NCBI GenBank assembly: GCA_934216375.1
Contig: CAKQBP010000025.1
Span: forward strand, 1 to 11,590
Source: an uncultured Veillonella sp.
Lineage (GTDB): Bacteria > Bacillota > Negativicutes > Veillonellales > Veillonellaceae
DNA: 11,590 bases
Direction: 5' to 3'
Of this stretch, positions 1 to 6,203 are shown one piece after another. The position numbers and the translations under genes were made by a program. The notes under the pieces were generated by a model. It was not told the DNA's origin. It ran no database searches and saw nothing but the letters and a program-made list of their open reading frames with translations. Numbering within the stretch: the stretch's first letter is position 1; the number at the start of each line of letters is the position of its first letter.

Positions 1-936
1 GAGCAATACGCCATGAGATTGAAAGGCAAGCTGACCCACAAGGTCATTGCCCCCACCCAAGAGGAGCTGCGAATCAAAGCCAATGGCTGCCACCGCCACA
101 AAGGTAAGGGCTAATTTCAAGAATCGAGAACATTTGAGCCAGTCAAAGAACCTCTTGAAAGCAAAAATCATACGGCAAAATAACACGCCACATAGCCCCA
201 TGATAACACCAACCATGAGCAGTATCGGGAAATATTCAAGAGGAACTCCTGAGGTCACCGTAAAGCCCAGCGCTGGTGTAAGTCCAAAGATACTAACTGT
301 AATATAGTTAGAAATCAAAGTTGCCACGAAGGTTGGTACAACGAGATACGGATAAAAGCTTTTATGTACCTCTTCAAAGACGAACATCGCCCCCGATACG
401 GGCGCACTAAAGGCAGCTGTTAAGCCTGCCCCAGCACCTGCGGATGTCAAAATACGCTGTTCTCGTAGTCCCGAGTTCATCCAGTAGGACACAATCTTCC
501 CAGCAGAGCCGCCAATCTGTACGGCTGGCCCTTCACGACCTACGGAAAATCCTGCAAAGCCGGTCAGTACGCCACCAATCATTTTAGATACTAGTGTCCG
601 ATAGGGCTTCATATCAAAGAGACCTAACATCTCCCCTTCAATTTGCGGGATACCAGAACCACCAGACAATGGGGCCCATGCGAGCAATCGATCTACAATA
701 AACGCAAAAATGACCATTACCACAAGCCAACCTATGGCCCATTCCATAGTAATATCATCCATCAAATGCCACCTGATATGCTCTGATTCAAGTATCAAAT
801 AGCGGTATGATGCCCCAAAAAAACCTGCAATCACCCCAACAAGAGCACCCTTTGCAATGAGCTCCGTTAAGAGCACTCGATTCATGGACATATCTGCCAA
901 GGTAGAACTACGCTTATTAAATTTCCATAATTTCAT
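1..936 (-). CDS. ClC-family chloride/proton antiporter (3' part outside window)
   Basis: The visible 312 residues are the N-terminal two thirds of a ClC membrane protein, which exchanges chloride for protons across the cytoplasmic membrane. The three ClC signatures appear in order: GSGIPQ (residues 93-98, anion-binding serine at 94), GREGPAVQ (133-140, gating glutamate at 135) and APVSGAMFVFEEV (178-190). The pair E188-E189 matches the E202-E203 pair of E. coli ClC-ec1, where E203 is the internal proton glutamate, so an exchanger is more likely than a channel. The P after GREG argues against the fluoride-specific CLC-F subgroup. The ATG at 936 follows an AAGGAG site at good spacing. The reading frame stays open to the window edge, so the C-terminal half and any CBS or TrkA-C domain cannot be judged. 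It is the last minus-strand gene in the fucO direction but has its own promoter near 1087-1115. Confidence 0.93.
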   Translation of the reverse strand, partial: MKLWKFNKRSSTLADMSMNRVLLTELIAKGALVGVIAGFFGASYRYLILESEHIRWHLMDDITMEWAIGWLVVMVIFAFIVDRLLAWAPLSGGSGIPQIEGEMLGLFDMKPYRTLVSKMIGGVLTGFAGFSVGREGPAVQIGGSAGKIVSYWMNSGLREQRILTSAGAGAGLTAAFSAPVSGAMFVFEEVHKSFYPYLVVPTFVATLISNYITVSIFGLTPALGFTVTSGVPLEYFPILLMVGVIMGLCGVLFCRMIFAFKRFFDWLKCSRFLKLALTFVAVAAIGFDSQLLLGGGNDLVGQLAFQSHGVLL

Positions 937-991
937 AAGATTCTCCTTAGCATTACTATCTAACACCTATCTAAACATCACATGTAACCAT

Positions 992-1033
992 CTCAGTGAT
1001 TTAACGGGTTGAACTAAGCACCTAGTCATTGAG
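992..1033 (-). promoter_or_regulatory. Inverted repeat in the ClC 5' leader
   Basis: CTCAGTGA (992-999) and TCATTGAG (1026-1033) form an 8-bp inverted repeat with one mismatch, inside the predicted leader RNA of the ClC gene. It has no U tail and no match to a riboswitch class I could recognise. I looked for the fluoride riboswitch because some ClC genes carry it, and did not find its core. Confidence 0.25.
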
Positions 1034-1086
1034 TGCCATCTACCGAAATCGCTTTACTCTCAGTCAAACTATCTATTCATATCATT

Positions 1087-1115
1087 AGTATACTTATGTA
1101 ATCCACCATTTTCAA
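1087..1115 (-). promoter_or_regulatory. Promoter for the ClC gene
   Basis: On the minus strand TTGAAA (1115-1110) is followed after exactly 17 bp by TATACT (1092-1087), a good sigma-A type promoter. Transcription would start near 1080 and give a leader of roughly 140 nt before the ClC start at 936. The promoter lies downstream of the fucO terminator hairpin, so the ClC gene is probably a separate transcription unit. Confidence 0.6.
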
Positions 1116-1202
1116 GAAAGGATTATGTATAAAAATAGCTTTCTTACTGAACACGAGGTCAAAGGTCCGAGTCATAAAACAATAGATAGCGCTTTAAACA
1201 CA

Positions 1203-1237
1203 AAGCTAGCCACCTCTAAAAAGAGATGGCTAGTTTT
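1203..1237. terminator. Bidirectional intrinsic terminator after fucO
   Basis: CTAGCCACCTCT (1206-1217) pairs with AGAGATGGCTAG (1222-1233) across a loop of four A, with a single G/T wobble in 12 pairs. The stem is flanked by AAA on the left and TTTT on the right, so it can end transcription in both directions. It lies about 70 bp beyond the fucO stop codon and is the best candidate for the fucO terminator. The plus-strand T tail is the better one, although no convincing plus-strand gene precedes it. Confidence 0.6.
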
Positions 1238-1247
1238 GTTAAGCAAG

Positions 1248-1272
1248 TGTGTAAATGTATTTTCTTTACACA
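1248..1272. repeat. Inverted repeat TGTGTAAA-N9-TTTACACA
   Basis: TGTGTAAA (1248-1255) and TTTACACA (1265-1272) are perfect reverse complements separated by 9 bp, just beyond the fucO stop codon. There is no U tail on either side. It resembles the TGTAAAC/GTTTACA boxes at 4058-4092. It could be a protein-binding site or an RNA 3'-end hairpin; the sequence does not decide. Confidence 0.35.
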
Positions 1273-1305
1273 TTCGGAGGCATTTGAAATATGTAAAGAC
1301 GCTAA

Positions 1306-2457
1306 TTAGAATATGGATTCATAGATGCCGATTATTTCTTCTAAAGAGGCATCCCGTGGGTTACCAGGTGTACATGCATCGTTGAAAGCAGATTCAGCGA
1401 GGAATGGAATGTCTTCCCGTTTTACGCCTGCTTCGCTAAGAGATTTAGGAATACCTACGTCATCAGCTAATTTCTGAATTACGTCGATAGCCGCTTGACG
1501 ATAGGTTGCTTCATCCATAGCATCTACATTAGGAACACCCATAACGCGAGCGATTTCACGATATTTTTCACCTGTAGCAGGGGCATTGAATTTCAATACT
1601 GCTGTTAACAACATCGCACAAGCCTTACCATGAGGGATATCGTACACAGCACTTAATGGATGAGCCATAGAGTGAACAATGCCGAGACCTACGTTGGAGA
1701 AGCCCATACCCGCGATGTATTGACCTAAAGACATAGCTTCACGGCCTGCATAATCGCCAGCCACAGCGCTACGCAAGGAACGACCAATGATTTCGATAGC
1801 TTTCAAATGGAGCATATCAGTTAGCTCCCACGCACCTTTTGTGATATAACCTTCTACGGAGTGTACGAGGGCATCCATACCTGTGGCCGCGCAAAGACCT
1901 GTCGGCATAGACGCGGACATATCAGGATCTACGATGGCAACGATCGGGATGTCATGCGGGTCAACGCAAACAAATTTGCGGTTCTTTTCAACGTCTGTAA
2001 TAACGTAGTTGATAGTAACCTCTGCAGCCGTACCAGATGTAGTAGTAACAGCGATGATTGGCAAGCACGGATTCTTAGTAGGCGCTAAACCTTCAAGGCT
2101 GCGTACATCGGCGAACTCAGGGTTCGTAATAATAGTAGCAATCGACTTGCTTGTATCGATCGGGCTACCGCCACCAACAGCAACGATAACATCGGCGCCA
2201 GCCGCTTTACAAGCCTCAACACCAGCCGTTACGTTTTCGATGGTAGGATTTGGTTTGATACCGTCGTAGACTTCATAAGCAATACCTGCCGCATCAAGCA
2301 AATCCGTAACCTTTGTAGCCACTTTAAATTCAAATAAATCTGGCGTAGATGTAACGAGGGCTTTTTTGAAATGGCGATTCTTAATTTCGTTCACAATCTC
2401 CTGAATCGCGCCTTGTCCAAAATAGGACGTACCGTTCAACATTATTCTGCGAGCCAT
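1306..2457 (-). CDS. fucO: Iron-containing alcohol dehydrogenase, lactaldehyde reductase / 1,2-propanediol oxidoreductase type
   Basis: This 383-residue protein is a group III iron-dependent NAD(P) alcohol dehydrogenase. From memory it follows E. coli FucO almost end to end, with shared stretches such as NPEFADVRSLEGL, EVTINYVITD, KFVCVDPHDIP and GQYIAGMGFSNVGLG. FucO interconverts lactaldehyde and 1,2-propanediol in the cytoplasm. The dinucleotide loop GGGSPIDTSK is at 95-104. The four metal ligands are in place: D195 and H199 (ATGMDALVH), H262 (VHSMAHP) and H276 (IPHGK). Length is normal for the family. I chose the ATG at 2457, not an in-frame ATG six codons upstream, because AGGAG at 2466-2470 is spaced correctly for it and the FucO N-terminus starts there. 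No fucose or rhamnose catabolic gene is adjacent, so the physiological substrate may be another short alcohol or aldehyde. A terminator-like hairpin sits in its leader. Confidence 0.93.
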   Translation of the reverse strand: MARRIMLNGTSYFGQGAIQEIVNEIKNRHFKKALVTSTPDLFEFKVATKVTDLLDAAGIAYEVYDGIKPNPTIENVTAGVEACKAAGADVIVAVGGGSPIDTSKSIATIITNPEFADVRSLEGLAPTKNPCLPIIAVTTTSGTAAEVTINYVITDVEKNRKFVCVDPHDIPIVAIVDPDMSASMPTGLCAATGMDALVHSVEGYITKGAWELTDMLHLKAIEIIGRSLRSAVAGDYAGREAMSLGQYIAGMGFSNVGLGIVHSMAHPLSAVYDIPHGKACAMLLTAVLKFNAPATGEKYREIARVMGVPNVDAMDEATYRQAAIDVIQKLADDVGIPKSLSEAGVKREDIPFLAESAFNDACTPGNPRDASLEEIIGIYESIF

Positions 2458-2497
2458 ATACTTCACTCCTAACAAAACAAACTATACAATAAAAAAT

Positions 2498-2541
2498 AAA
2501 CCGACAGAGAATCACTTTACTTATTAATTCTCTATCGGTTT
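2498..2541 (-). terminator. Terminator hairpin inside the fucO leader
   Basis: AAACCGACAGAGAAT (2498-2512) and ATTCTCTATCGGTTT (2527-2541) pair in 14 of 15 positions. On the minus strand the stem is followed by a T-rich run (TTTATTTTTTATTG), as in an intrinsic terminator. It lies 40 bp before the fucO start and downstream of the likely fucO promoter at 2597-2626. It could end nagZ read-through, or act as a transcription attenuator for fucO. Confidence 0.65.
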
Positions 2542-2596
2542 AATAAAATCCTTGATAGCACGTTATGTATACACTATATATTTTTCTATTGTAACG

Positions 2597-2626
2597 ATTC
2601 TAAAGTTTGTCTCCATTAAGTGTCAA
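2597..2626 (-). promoter_or_regulatory. Likely fucO promoter
   Basis: On the minus strand a perfect TTGACA (2626-2621) is followed after 18 bp by TAGAAT (2602-2597), one base from TATAAT. Transcription would begin near 2590, giving a leader of about 130 nt that contains the terminator hairpin at 2498-2541. It lies about 85 bp beyond the nagZ stop codon. Confidence 0.6.
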
Positions 2627-2710
2627 CTCAGATTCGCCGTCCATGAATAGTATTTCCACTGTCTATATTCGTGATATACTCTTAAAATTCCTTCCTTAAA
2701 ATAAGAAATT

Positions 2711-3859
2711 CTAAGAAATTTTATTCATTTTCATGAGCAAGATTCGTTTCACCGATTCATCAAGTCGTTCTTTCGAGATACGACCGTCTTTCACGGCTTT
2801 CATAAGGCCGTTATAAGCCTCTTGCATGTGTTCGTATTCGTGACATACGAGCAAGATATCACTGCCGGCGAGGATGGATTGCACCGCCATATCACCAAAA
2901 GTATAGTGATTTGCAAGGGCCCCCATGTCCATATCGTCCGTTACCACAACGCCATTATAGCCTATGTCCTTGCGCAACCAATCGGTAATAATTGCTTTCG
3001 ATAAACTAGCAGGATGATCTGGATCGATTTGTGGGTACATCGCATGAGACACCATGATTGTATAGGTATTCGGTTTGGACTGTTTGATAAGGTCTATAAA
3101 TACCTTTGTGTCCTCTGAAAGCAATGTTTCTTTAGATACAGGAACGATACTTGTATCCGCATGCAAGTCTACATCGGTCTTACCAATGCCCGGAAAATGC
3201 TTATAAGAATACCACAAGCCCGCTTCATCGTAAGCCTTGCCAACGGCGCCTGCATAGCGAACGACCTCATCAGGGCTCGTACTATAAGAGCGACCATAGG
3301 TTAATCCTAAGTCCGCCACAGGAGCAAAGTTAATGTTAAAGCCCAAGTCTTTTAGTTCTGCACCAGACTGTTTTGCCAAGGATACAGCTTGCTCAACGGG
3401 CATTTTGCCTACCTCCTCAGCGGGAGGAACCTTGATGAGCTTATCATCCATGCGCGCTACTGCACCGCCCTCTTGGTCGATGCCGAGGAACAATGGCGTT
3501 AAACCGGTGCTTTTACCAGCCTTATTAATATCTGCAATGAGCGTTTTAACTTGATCCTTGGACTCCATATTTCGATCAAACAAAATGATGCCGCCCACAC
3601 GGTACTCGTTGAGCATGAATTTAGCATCATCATTCAACGTCTTTCCGTGAATGCCAATCATCAACAATTGCCCCACCTTGTCTGCATCGGACATATTAGC
3701 CACTAACTTGTCCACCTTTTGCTCTGGTGAAAGCTCGCTCTGTGCCACGGACTCATAGGTCACAGGCTCTGCCTTTGAAGTAAATGGATTATGTAAACCG
3801 CAGCCCGTTGTGAGTGCTAATGCACCAATCATAGTGGCTGCTACGAAACGTCGAAACAT
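2711..3859 (-). CDS. nagZ: Lipoprotein beta-N-acetylhexosaminidase, glycoside hydrolase family 3
   Basis: This 382-residue enzyme belongs to the NagZ branch of GH3, which removes N-acetylglucosamine from peptidoglycan fragments during cell wall turnover. The N-terminus MFRRFVAATMIGALALTTGC is a signal peptide with a lipobox ending at C20, so the enzyme is predicted to be membrane-anchored outside the cytoplasm, unlike cytoplasmic E. coli NagZ. Family motifs are IDQEGGAVAR (127-136), KHFPGIGKTDVDLHADT (220-236), whose D231-x-H233 pair is the general acid/base dyad of NagZ enzymes, and VVVTDDMDMGAL (304-315), with D308 as the expected nucleophile. It is a single-domain form without the C-terminal extension of some Bacillus relatives. 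The start at 3859 has GGGAGG at 3865-3870. A longer reading frame reaches 3961, but it would put the signal peptide in the middle of the protein and is rejected. Confidence 0.92.
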   Translation of the reverse strand: MFRRFVAATMIGALALTTGCGLHNPFTSKAEPVTYESVAQSELSPEQKVDKLVANMSDADKVGQLLMIGIHGKTLNDDAKFMLNEYRVGGIILFDRNMESKDQVKTLIADINKAGKSTGLTPLFLGIDQEGGAVARMDDKLIKVPPAEEVGKMPVEQAVSLAKQSGAELKDLGFNINFAPVADLGLTYGRSYSTSPDEVVRYAGAVGKAYDEAGLWYSYKHFPGIGKTDVDLHADTSIVPVSKETLLSEDTKVFIDLIKQSKPNTYTIMVSHAMYPQIDPDHPASLSKAIITDWLRKDIGYNGVVVTDDMDMGALANHYTFGDMAVQSILAGSDILLVCHEYEHMQEAYNGLMKAVKDGRISKERLDESVKRILLMKMNKIS

Positions 3860-3896
3860 GCATACCTCCCTTAAATCTCTAAAAAGTAATATGTAT

Positions 3897-3925
3897 AGTA
3901 TATCAAAAAATATAAACGAGCCCAA
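3897..3925 (-). promoter_or_regulatory. nagZ promoter, extended -10 type
   Basis: On the minus strand TTGGGC (3925-3920) stands 17 bp from TATACT (3902-3897), and the -10 is preceded by TGA, giving the extended form TGATATACT. A 17-base block around this -10 (3889-3905) recurs exactly upstream of the secreted-protein gene at 6744-6760. Confidence 0.55.
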
Positions 3926-3977
3926 CATAATCAATACACGACAAGCAGCAGTATAGTACATGCATCTTACAAAACAA

Positions 3978-4038
3978 AAAGATTGTTACTCGAAAACCCA
4001 ACGGGTATATCCATTGAGAGAATCAAATAACAATCTTT
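3978..4038 (-). terminator. Large-loop terminator-like structure after the BFD-type gene
   Basis: AAAGATTGTTA (3978-3988) and TAACAATCTTT (4028-4038) are perfect reverse complements. On the minus strand the second arm runs into TTTTTGTTTTG, a good U tail. The 39-nt loop is unusually large and can form its own small hairpin (ACCC-GTT-GGGT). It lies 105 bp beyond the stop codon of the BFD-type gene and upstream of the nagZ promoter. The plain reading is a terminator for that gene. Confidence 0.5.
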
Positions 4039-4057
4039 ATATGTTTCATTTTTGTTG

Positions 4058-4140
4058 TGTAAACATTATAGTTTACATTTTGGAGTGTAAACTATGTATC
4101 TTACATTTTGGATGTGAAAAATGTGTATGTTACATTTCGC
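4058..4140. repeat. Alternating TGTAAAC/GTTTACA boxes and degenerate ~28-bp tandem repeat
   Basis: TGTAAAC (4058-4064), GTTTACA (4071-4077) and TGTAAAC (4086-4092) alternate, so the middle box forms a perfect 7-bp inverted repeat with each neighbour. Overlapping this, TTACATTTTGGA starts at 4073 and again at 4101, and TTACATTT starts at 4130, giving a degenerate tandem repeat with a period of 28-29 bp. The block ends four bases before the stop codon of the BFD-type gene, so it lies in that gene's 3' untranslated region. Confidence 0.5.
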
Positions 4141-4143
4141 AAA

Positions 4144-4377
4144 TTAAATTTTGCCTTGCTCTTTCATTTCCGCTAAAAGCTTTACGATACGAGGCCCACA
4201 GCCTTTGCCACCGCAAGCGCCCGTGCCAGCACGAGTTGCTTCTTTTACTTGTGGAAATGTATGAGCACCATCTAAAATGGCTTCCTTAATCGTTTTGCGC
4301 GTAATACTACGGCATGTGCACACCTTTGTAAGCTTGTCCAGAATCGCCTCTGGCACTTGATTTTCTTCAAAATTCAT
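4144..4377 (-). CDS. BFD-type (2Fe-2S)-binding protein
   Basis: This 77-residue protein is a stand-alone BFD-like domain, the fold of bacterioferritin-associated ferredoxin and of the [2Fe-2S] domains in NirB and NifU. Four cysteines fit the family pattern: C20 and C22 (VCTCRSITRKTIKEAI), then C55 and C60 (TGACGGKGCGP), giving C-x-C-x32-C-x4-C. The x4 spacing of the last pair is longer than the x2 of E. coli Bfd, so I avoid the symbol bfd. The likely role is small-protein electron transfer, either for iron release from a ferritin or as partner of a flavin dehydrogenase. Neither a ferritin nor such a dehydrogenase is in the window. The ATG at 4377 follows TGAGGA at suitable spacing. It stands alone between two A+T-rich gaps and is preceded by a striking 13-bp repeat array. 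Confidence 0.85.
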   Translation of the reverse strand: MNFEENQVPEAILDKLTKVCTCRSITRKTIKEAILDGAHTFPQVKEATRAGTGACGGKGCGPRIVKLLAEMKEQGKI

Positions 4378-4419
4378 ATGTAATTCCTCATTTATTCACT
4401 TGAATATCTATATACTGTA

Positions 4420-4560
4420 TCGATTTAATATATCAATTTAATATATCGATTTAATATATCAATTTAATGTATCGATTTAATATATCGATTTACGTGTCAA
4501 TTTAGTGTATTGATTTACATATCGATGTAGCAGATCAATTTACTCTATCGATAGTATCTA
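4420..4560. repeat. Array of about eleven 13-bp tandem repeats
   Basis: The unit TCGATTTAATATA, alternating with TCAATTTAATATA, repeats about eleven times with a period of 13 bp (12 in two units). The first five units are nearly perfect and the rest drift. Each unit contains ATCGAT or ATCAAT. On the minus strand each unit offers TTGATA or TCGATA, so the unit nearest the gene could serve as a -35 box: TTGATA is followed about 18 bp later by TATAGA near 4408. The array starts 43 bp upstream of the BFD-type gene. It is far too short-period for a CRISPR. It could be an operator array or a simple replication-slippage tract. Confidence 0.75.
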
Positions 4561-4769
4561 ATAATACACTGTAATATTAATATATCGAAAATTTACGATT
4601 TCTGTATTTAGTATATCATACTTATCGAATTATATCGATACTTTTTAATATAGTGAAGAATCTAAAATAAAATTTGAAAGATACGACTTATCATAAAGCG
4701 TTTACTATATAGTATTTGCTACATAGTATTGCTATATAGCTTTTACCATATCAGCCTTAAGCTAAATCC
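4561..4769. other. A+T-rich gap with a second 13-14-bp repeat and a possible distal promoter
   Basis: No coding region is supported here. A minus-strand extended -10 sequence TGATATACT lies at 4618-4610 without a clear -35. Three imperfect copies of CTATATAGTATTG sit at 4705-4744 (period 13-14 bp). Scattered TATCGA words continue the character of the neighbouring array. I found no clear terminator for the M50 protease gene that ends at 4770. Confidence 0.4.
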
Positions 4770-5402
4770 CTATAAAATAATGCTCACGATGCGTTCAAAG
4801 AATTGCAAAATAGTTTGTTGTAATGGAATGAAGATTTTACTTGCAATTGGTGTATTAAGCAATAAGATAAGTACAATTAAACTGACAAAGCTTAACCGTT
4901 CCAATGTAAATTGCAAGTCCCTAGGCAACAAGCTTGTAATAATGCGACTACCATCAAGTGGTGGTATTGGCATCATATTGAGAATGGCAAAGTTAATATT
5001 ATATACAACAATCAGTGTCAGTACTAACTCTAATGATTCATTTGTCAACAAGCCATAGCTTTCAAGAAAACGAAGTGCTAAGTAGCCTAAAAAGGCCATC
5101 AGCACATTAGACGCAGGTCCCGCAATAGATACTAAGGTATAATCTGTGCGAGGATCGCGGAAGTTAGACGTATCAACCATTACAGGCTTAGCCCATCCAA
5201 ACCCACCGATAAGGAATGCTATAGAGCCGATTAAATCAAGATGTGCCACGGGATTCAATGTCAAGCGGCCCATGGAGCGCGGCGTAGAGTCGCCGAGCAT
5301 ATCTGCTACCTTGGCATGAGCAAATTCATGCCCTGCAGTTGCAAGGATAAGCGCTGGAATAGACGCTAAAATCATCGTTAAACTAATACCAGAAAATAAC
5401 AT
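4770..5402 (-). CDS. Site-2 protease family (peptidase M50) membrane protein
   Basis: This 210-residue integral membrane protein belongs to the small YwhC/rhomboid-unrelated M50 metalloproteases, which cut substrates inside or next to the membrane. The zinc site is intact: HEFAH at 25-29 (H25, E26, H29) in the first membrane segment, and the third ligand D150 in PIPPLDGSR (145-153). Other family marks are LTLNPVAHLDLIGS (47-60), FGWAKPVMVD (68-77) and SIAGPASN (92-99). No PDZ domain is present, so it is not RseP. The start at 5402 has AGGAG at 5407-5411. That Shine-Dalgarno sequence abuts the stop codon of the preceding gene (5412-5414), so the two genes are almost certainly one operon and probably translationally coupled. 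The substrate is unknown. Confidence 0.9.
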   Translation of the reverse strand: MLFSGISLTMILASIPALILATAGHEFAHAKVADMLGDSTPRSMGRLTLNPVAHLDLIGSIAFLIGGFGWAKPVMVDTSNFRDPRTDYTLVSIAGPASNVLMAFLGYLALRFLESYGLLTNESLELVLTLIVVYNINFAILNMMPIPPLDGSRIITSLLPRDLQFTLERLSFVSLIVLILLLNTPIASKIFIPLQQTILQFFERIVSIIL

Positions 5403-5411
5403 AAAACTCCT

Positions 5412-6182
5412 TTATTGTTTGGCTTCCCATGCGGTAAAGCCTTCTTGAATGCAACGAAGGGCATTTAAGGTACGGGGATAGCCGATATACGGCACGCATT
5501 GGGATGCGATATTAATCAAATATTGTTTGCTGTTTCCTACGTTCAAATTGCCTTCTACATGAGCCTTGAGTTGAGCTTCACAGCCACCTTGAGCTGCGAG
5601 GAAACAGAAGGTAATCATTTCACGATGAGCCACGCTAAGGCCTTTACGCGTATAGTAATCGCCGAACATATTGGCAAGCCATTTGTTGATATGACGAATA
5701 TCTTCTGGCCCTTCTTGGTAAGAATTGCGCATAGACTCCCCAAAGATTTCTACTTGTTTTTCTACGCCTTTTTCAAGACGGGACTCTCCAGTGATTGTGC
5801 TGCGAGAGGGATCAACAATAGCCTCTCCTCGATAGTCAAAAATCTTATTGGTCACCTTAAAGAATGGGCGCACACGTCCGATGCCAAGATAGGGCACCGC
5901 TTGATAAATGAGCTCTACCACTTCATCAGGAATAAGACCAAAGTTTAATGCTGCCGGTAGCATTAATGCATATTCATCAACAGCGGAGGCGCCTACTAAT
6001 GTAGCAAGAATGGCTAAGAAGCGATCCTTTGCCGGTACATTACGGTCTTCTTCGGTGATGACTTCATCAAAGGCAAAATTATCAAACAATACTTCAAACT
6101 CTGGATCAATATAACCTGCTGGGGCTGCAATATCAGGGAACATACGCTCCGTATAGGCTTGAGCAAATTCAGATTTAGACAT
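5412..6182 (-). CDS. Carboxymuconolactone decarboxylase-like protein, two CMD domains
   Basis: The 256-residue protein contains two copies of the all-helical CMD/AhpD fold, roughly 50-115 (KDRFLAILATLVGASAVDEY to VPYLGIGRVRPFF) and 185-245 (AHREMITFCFLAAQGGCEAQLKAH to VPYIGYPRTLNAL). Each ends with the recurring VPYxGxxR stretch. The family includes true decarboxylases, AhpD-type peroxidase partners and many proteins of unknown activity. The AhpD C-x2-C redox pair is absent. The second domain keeps E188, C201 and H208, with C201-x6-H208 spaced like the resolving cysteine and histidine of AhpD, but the other cysteine position is Q204. Simple peroxidase function is therefore doubtful. I chose the ATG at 6182, with GGAGG at 6189-6193, over an in-frame ATG twelve codons upstream that lies inside a hairpin. 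It heads the operon with the M50 protease. Confidence 0.85.
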   Translation of the reverse strand: MSKSEFAQAYTERMFPDIAAPAGYIDPEFEVLFDNFAFDEVITEEDRNVPAKDRFLAILATLVGASAVDEYALMLPAALNFGLIPDEVVELIYQAVPYLGIGRVRPFFKVTNKIFDYRGEAIVDPSRSTITGESRLEKGVEKQVEIFGESMRNSYQEGPEDIRHINKWLANMFGDYYTRKGLSVAHREMITFCFLAAQGGCEAQLKAHVEGNLNVGNSKQYLINIASQCVPYIGYPRTLNALRCIQEGFTAWEAKQ

Positions 6183-6203
6183 AAAAAACCTCCATAAACA
6201 ACA

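Noticed and set aside
47..307. Plus-strand open frame at the left edge
   Set aside because: It is antisense to the ClC gene, whose conserved motifs are unambiguous.
937..1080. Fluoride riboswitch in the ClC leader
   Set aside because: The conserved core could not be found, and the protein has the chloride-type GREGP motif.
1125..1385. Plus-strand open frame of 86 codons with AAAGGA before its ATG
   Set aside because: It runs over a terminator hairpin and the TGTGTAAA inverted repeat, then antisense into the fucO C-terminus. Its sequence resembles no protein, and the same DNA carries the ClC promoter.
2009..2269. Plus-strand frames inside fucO
   Set aside because: They are antisense to conserved FucO motifs and have no ribosome binding site or known relatives.
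3860..3961. Longer nagZ start adding 34 residues
   Set aside because: It would bury the signal peptide and lipobox inside the protein and lacks a matching ribosome binding site. GGGAGG fits the ATG at 3859, and the extension overlaps the promoter.
3960..4289. Plus-strand open frame antisense to the [2Fe-2S] gene
   Set aside because: It spans a terminator and repeats, has an unlikely cysteine-rich composition, and overlaps a well-supported gene.
4420..4560. CRISPR array or replication iterons
   Set aside because: The period of 13 bp leaves no spacers, and no cas or replication-initiator gene is in the window.
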